64,000 nt of DNA from Metridium senile. Lineage: Eukaryota; Cnidaria; Anthozoa; Actiniaria; Metridiidae. The stretch is taken from assembly GCA_949775045.1 (NCBI GenBank), contig OX459096.1, forward strand, positions 34,824,371-34,888,370. The letters are read 5' to 3'. The notes beneath the pieces were generated by a model. The model searched no databases and was not told the origin of the DNA. It worked only from the letters and a program-made list of their open reading frames with translations. Both the position numbers and the translations under genes were made by a program. Below, piece by piece: positions 60,001-64,000 of this stretch (within the stretch, counting starts at the first letter, position 1; every line of letters starts with the position of its first letter).

Positions 60001-63000
60001 GAGTCAAACTTTTCACTGCTTTGTTTTTCAGCAAGATCAAGCTTTTCCTTCAACTCTTTCGTCTCATTTTTCAACGTGTTTATTATCTCCTGGAAGTTAT
60101 TTTTCTGCTTCTCTAAGACTCCACTAGCCTTTGTTCTTGCATTTTCAAGCTCTTTAATACTCTTTTCTTCCATTAAAAGTTTTTGTTCTTTAAATTGTTG
60201 TTTTTCATTTTCAAACTGTTCTATTTGTTTACTGTGTTTTTGATTAAGTTGTTCTATCTCATCTTTCAATGTATTTTCCCTTAGGATAGACGATTCTAAA
60301 GATGCCTTTAGTTCATTATTTACACGTTCATTTTCGGTACATTTGTTTTCAAGTTCTTGTAGTGTCATGTCCTGTTGTGACTGCATGAGTTTTACTTCCT
60401 CCTCCTTTTTACAACTATATTGTTCTGCAACTTCTCTCATTTTAACATCAATTTCTTTCTTTGCTTCATCGAGTTCTTTATCTTTCTGTTCTTTCAGTGA
60501 ACGTAGTTTTTTCTCTAGTTCTTTAGCATAATAGTCTTTTTCGGTGAACTTTCCTTTAAAATCAACCAACTCTCTCTCCTTTTCTGTCAATCTGTTCTCG
60601 TAATTCTTGGTCAACGCGTTGATTTCGGTTGCTTTACTTTCTTCTAAAGCTTTCAAAGCCTTTCCTTTCTCAGAAAGCTCATTGCGCAAGTCACTCACTA
60701 CTATTTTCATGGCTGCCATTTCATCATCAAACGTTTTTGTGTTCTGAGCTTTTTCCGAGTTAGAAGTTTCTTCCACTTTTTTTATTTTATCCTCGAGCTG
60801 CTTGACCTGGTTTTCTTTTTCTGTTAAACTTGCTCGAAGTTCTTTAACCATTTTCTTCATTTCAGTTGTCTTGTTTTCCATTCTCTTGGATAGCCTTGCC
60901 ATCTCTGACTGTTTTTCAGTCTCGAACTGTTTCGTTTTACCAGCCAGTTCTTTCTGGTGTTTCTCTTCTTCTGCTTTCCTTATCTTCTCAAGTTCTGCTA
61001 TTTTCATTTCGTTTTTCTTTGCTGCTTCAGTGAGTTCATTGATTTTAGTTTGATGGGTCTTTTTCAGTTTGGCTATGGCCTTTTGCTGGTCTTCTTGCTT
61101 TTCTTTCAGCCTGTTATTGTGCTGTTGGACAAGTTCCTTCATTTTATCCTGACAAAATACATAAGTAAAACCGTCATTCAAGGTTATAGCAAGCATTCAC
61201 TGTTCATCAAACATTACATCTGTTTGTAGTTGATTAGTTTTATTAGATGTTGTTTGTTGGTTTATGTATATTGCAGTGTTGACTGCCTGCAGCGAGAAAG
61301 CACATTTCAGCGTTTCAATTTTCAAAATTCAAAGTTCTTCAAAGCCAGTTGTTTACGAATTGCTGGTAAGAAATTCGAAGTACCCACTTTGTAGAATATT
61401 GAGAATTGCAGTCAAAGCCAAAGTTTTTTTTTTTAGTTTATGTAATGAAAAGTCAATAATTCTTTACAATGACTCTAATGATGGAAACGTCAGTACCTGT
61501 TCTTGTTCAATCTTTTGTTGCATCTCATTCAATCTATTAGCAGTATCTGTAAAAATAACAATAATCACAATCATGATCCAATATAATAAAATATTTTATC
61601 TATACAGGATATTAAAGACTAAAAAAATTATATAGGTTATTCATAGTGGATGTGAGAAAACTGTTTGTCTCACAAATTTCAAAGGTTTGGACCGCGACGT
61701 TTCGACTGCTACTGCTAGTCTTCATCAGGCGATGGGTAGTTTACAGTATAAAATCATTACATTTTAATCAAGATCGTTTCTACATACCGTTGTTTCCTTG
61801 CATGACCTTGTTCAGATCCTCATTTAATGCCTTTAACTGGTGGATCTCTTTATCTTTTTGTTTTACTGCAGCTTCTTTTTGCAGCTCTTTCTCGTCAACA
61901 GCAAGCTCAATCTCACGAACCTACCGACAAAACACACTTTAATCCATAGTGGAATACCTACAATCTTTCTTAAAACTACACAAACCCAGACGATCACAAC
62001 CCACATCGATTGATAACTTACACGTGGGATCAAATCATCCACTTAGAAACACTCTAAACATAGTTAACATTTTTATTTTAGAAGGAGAAAACACGGAAGA
62101 GAACAACCCATCAAACAAATAAATCATGATTTGGTACCTTTTCGTCATACAAAGCTTGCATATTTTGTTCTTTCTTGGCTAAAACTGCTTCATATTCTTT
62201 CTCCTTCTTATGCATAGCTTGTTGTAGTTCCTTCTCTTTGATAGCAATAACTTCGTCAAGTTTAGCATCTTTGTCTTTCTGCATTAACGCGACTACTTCT
62301 GCCTTGTCTCGTTTGAGTTCTTCCATCAAAGCCTTTCGTTCACTGTCCTCAACATTTCTTGTTTGTTCAAACTCAGCCTTCATTGTAACCATTTCTCTTT
62401 CCATTTTCATCTCATTTATCTGCCTCGTTTTTTCTGATTCTTCTAATGCTTTCTCCATCTTCCTGAAGAAGTCATCCTTTTCTATTGTCAGTTCTTCAAT
62501 TCTTGATTCTCGTGATTCCAGTGCATTCTTAACCTGTGCAAGATTTGCTACTGCTTCATCTTTATCTTTAAGAGCTATCTGTAAGTTAGACATCATATCT
62601 TGGATGGCTACTTGTTTCTCTTGCTCTAAACGAAGGATTAAAGCTTTGGCTTCTTTCAGCTGCTGTGTAGTCGTTTGTTCATGGCTATGCGTGTTTTCCT
62701 ACAAGCAAACATTTTACATGATTTAATAACTAGTCTTGATCCTTCTGACTTAAAGGTGACACTGCTTGCTTGTTAACAATCCCTATAATATTTCACTGGA
62801 ACTTCACTGGTGAGCTATGTAAATGCAAACTATTGATTGGTTTTCAAAGATAGGCATTTGATTAATTAATTAAATAAGATACAAAGTGGGGTGTAAGAAA
62901 AATTATATTCTTCTATATAATGGTTAAAATATTCACAGCAATAATTTACCTTAGCGCTGTCCAATTCTTTTTGTAGGCCATCAATCTGTCAACAAGTAGA

Positions 63001-63986
63001 TACATAAATTATATACTATGTACTGCATAATAATTTACTGTGTTAATCAAATAATTTTGATAGCAAATTATACCTTGTCAACAAGTCTTTGTCTTTCAAT
63101 CTTTTCTTCATCACTTTGAGAACCTATCAAATAGAAATATAGTAGAAATATAATATAATATAATATAATATAATATAATATAATATAATATAATATAATA
63201 TAATATAATATAATATAATATAATATAATATAATATAATATAATATAATATAATATAATATAATATAATATAATATAATATAATATAATATAATAATGTA
63301 ACCCAACTTGCTATAGTATAATTGGGTATTACTGTTATATATTTCCATTTTTATTTATAAATGAACAGCAAAGTGTATTACTGTATGATTATTACAGTCT
63401 TAAAAAGTGATTCTTCTATGTCAACATCCAAACATGTTTGTTCTTTATGTAATCATTATAATATAAATGCATTTGATGATGATTGTCACGGAATAGTATG
63501 CAATTAAAGCGATGGAAATGTTTTCGAGACTTCAATGGGATATGTCTACATTATAATATTAGTTAATACAACTATTGCGAAAGATTTTTCAGGTAGAAAA
63601 TTAAATTTAAAGGGAAAGAGTAACATGAAAATTATACTGCATCCTCTGGGAAAACAATTCCCTGCTAGCAGAGTCTTCCACAGTTCGATTCTCTCGTCAG
63701 AATTGAACTGTGGAAGACTCTGCTAGCAGGGAAGGAAAACAAATAAAGTGACAACAGAGTACGTCTTACTGACGTTTTGGATGTTAATTTCTTTCTAGTG
63801 ACAGTAACATACATGTATGTTTGATTGTTTTACCCTACATCCTTTGCAGCCTTGGGTTTAATGTTTTTGAACATGACAATGATTGTAGAACAAGCTGTAG
63901 GTAGCCTACCCTGTTATCTACTTACCCAATGCAACATCTGATGAGTCTGATGGTAGTCGCTTACCCTGCTGTTTGAAATACTGGTT
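54007..63986 (-). CDS. GOLGA4: Golgin-245 / GOLGA4 orthologue (GRIP-domain golgin), 5' end outside window
   Basis: I read exons 63986-63926, 63123-63074, 62985-62950, 62698-62138, 61920-61788, 61546-61497, 61148-56193, 55920-55885, 55426-55358, 54995-54867, 54741-54694 and 54108-54007. All phases agree (6231 nt, 2076 residues, N-terminus missing). Nearly everything is heptad coiled coil rich in E, K and L. The last three exons form the GRIP domain: EEPVQFEYLKNILYEYMMGK, then QLAKVLTAIVQFTPKQVKQI. GRIP binds Arl1-GTP and anchors this long tether at the trans-Golgi network, where it captures endosome-derived vesicles. The length (human protein about 2230) and the position of the SDSSD/SQSDEEK region support orthology to golgin-245 rather than the shorter golgin-97. 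Stop TAA is at 54007-54009; candidate AATAAA sits at 53539-53544. Confidence 0.88.
54118..54297. repeat. GOLGA4: Three-copy 60-bp tandem repeat in last GOLGA4 intron
   Basis: AACGATATTAAACCTGTTGT and ACTACTATTACATTCATTGG repeat three times almost unchanged. The array abuts the acceptor of the final exon. Confidence 0.9.
54390..54620. mobile_element. MITE with GGTCAAACGGC ends and GATAGTTGATGATAGTT subrepeats
   Basis: GGTCAAACGGCAATGATAGT at the left is mirrored by AACTATCATAGCCGTTTGACC at the right (one mismatch). Numerous GATAGTT / AACTATC copies lie between. Located in the last GOLGA4 intron. Confidence 0.7.
55079..55136. repeat. Dispersed repeat, second copy of 44231-44285
   Basis: AAGTTAAGTCAACATTTTTT followed by ACGGTGTTACAAC and TTCATTATATTACCTAT is nearly identical to the copy in gene C's intron. 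It is followed by a TTTGATTGATTG-type simple repeat to 55300. Confidence 0.7.
56193..61148 (-). other. GOLGA4: GOLGA4 giant coiled-coil exon (4956 nt)
   Basis: It runs from acceptor TTTTGTCAG|GATAAAATG to donor CTTAAC|GTAAGT and encodes 1652 residues of uninterrupted coiled coil. The many plus-strand frames across it (S/F/C-rich) are antisense shadows of E/K-rich codons. Confidence 0.9.
61680..61735 (-). repeat. Hammerhead-like ribozyme motif (Penelope-type debris) in GOLGA4 intron
   Basis: On the minus strand, CCTGATGA, AGACTAGCAGTAGCAGTC and then GAAACGTCGCGG gives the exact CUGAUGA and GAAA boxes with a stem II of at least 4 bp. Similar strings are common around Penelope-like elements (memory). 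Confidence 0.5.
63149..63295. repeat. (TAATA)n pentanucleotide microsatellite
   Basis: About 29 perfect pentamers in a GOLGA4 intron, starting about 25 bp beyond the exon at 63123. The open Y/I-rich frame across it is meaningless. Confidence 0.95.
63658..63733. repeat. Perfect hairpin, 29-bp arms
   Basis: TTCCCTGCTAGCAGAGTCTT and CCACAGTTC are mirrored exactly by GAACTGTGG and AAGACTCTGCTAGCAGGGAA around an 18-base loop. Probably a tiny foldback MITE in a GOLGA4 intron. Confidence 0.75.
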
Positions 63987-64000
63987 CTGCAATAACAATA

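Noticed and set aside
56178..62726. Several S/F/C-rich plus-strand frames up to 356 codons
   Set aside because: Antisense shadows of the E/K-rich coiled coil of GOLGA4, which has clean splice sites and a GRIP domain on the minus strand.
63127..63348. Y/I-rich 73-codon frame
   Set aside because: Translation of the (TAATA)n microsatellite.
1..64000. tRNA, rRNA or other structured RNA genes
   Set aside because: I looked for T-loop (GGTTCRANNCC) and conserved rRNA strings and saw none. A tRNAscan/Infernal run would be needed to exclude them.

Overview
This is eukaryotic DNA: AT-rich (roughly two thirds A+T by eye), with spliced genes using GT-AG introns and dense short inverted-repeat transposons (MITEs), minisatellites and simple repeats. 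No tRNA, rRNA, CRISPR or bacterial operon structure was seen. Extracellular EGF/SEA receptors, cytoplasmic tails rich in YxxL motifs, a DUF3987 gene and MITE ends of a kind I associate with coral and sea-anemone genomes suggest a cnidarian, probably an anthozoan. That assignment is an inference, not proven.

Layout. (1) 340-9634, plus strand: the last seven exons of a DUF3987-domain gene; its largest intron is packed with MITEs. (2) 9635-19455: no host gene seen; a 5'-truncated LINE, several non-autonomous DNA transposons and a 153-bp satellite. (3) 19460-20125, minus: a small Sprouty-family gene. (4) 22343-28622, minus ('gene B'), and 36950-47570, plus ('gene C'): two head-to-head, inverted-duplicate receptor genes about 8.3 kb apart. 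(5) 47688-49975: a long 27-bp minisatellite with a MITE inserted in it. (6) 54007-63986, minus: the golgin-245/GOLGA4 orthologue, ending in a GRIP domain; its 5' end lies beyond the window.

The most interesting part is the B/C pair. Each gene has one ~4-kb exon encoding a signal peptide plus a ~1320-residue glycosylated ectodomain. The two copies are near-identical, and I recognise no named family. After that exon the genes are unrelated. Gene B goes straight to a transmembrane helix and a short tail with a textbook-spaced ITAM (YxxL-x6-YxxL), a second ITAM-like pair, and YMNN. Gene C adds EGF, a SEA domain with a GSVVA self-cleavage site, EGF, a different transmembrane helix and a tail with an NPLY motif. 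Detectable homology ends about 45 nt into intron 1, so one ectodomain has been placed on two different signalling modules. This resembles paired immune or allorecognition receptors.

Exon boundaries were read by hand from splice consensus and reading-phase agreement. Every junction listed keeps the frame, but none is supported by transcript data here.
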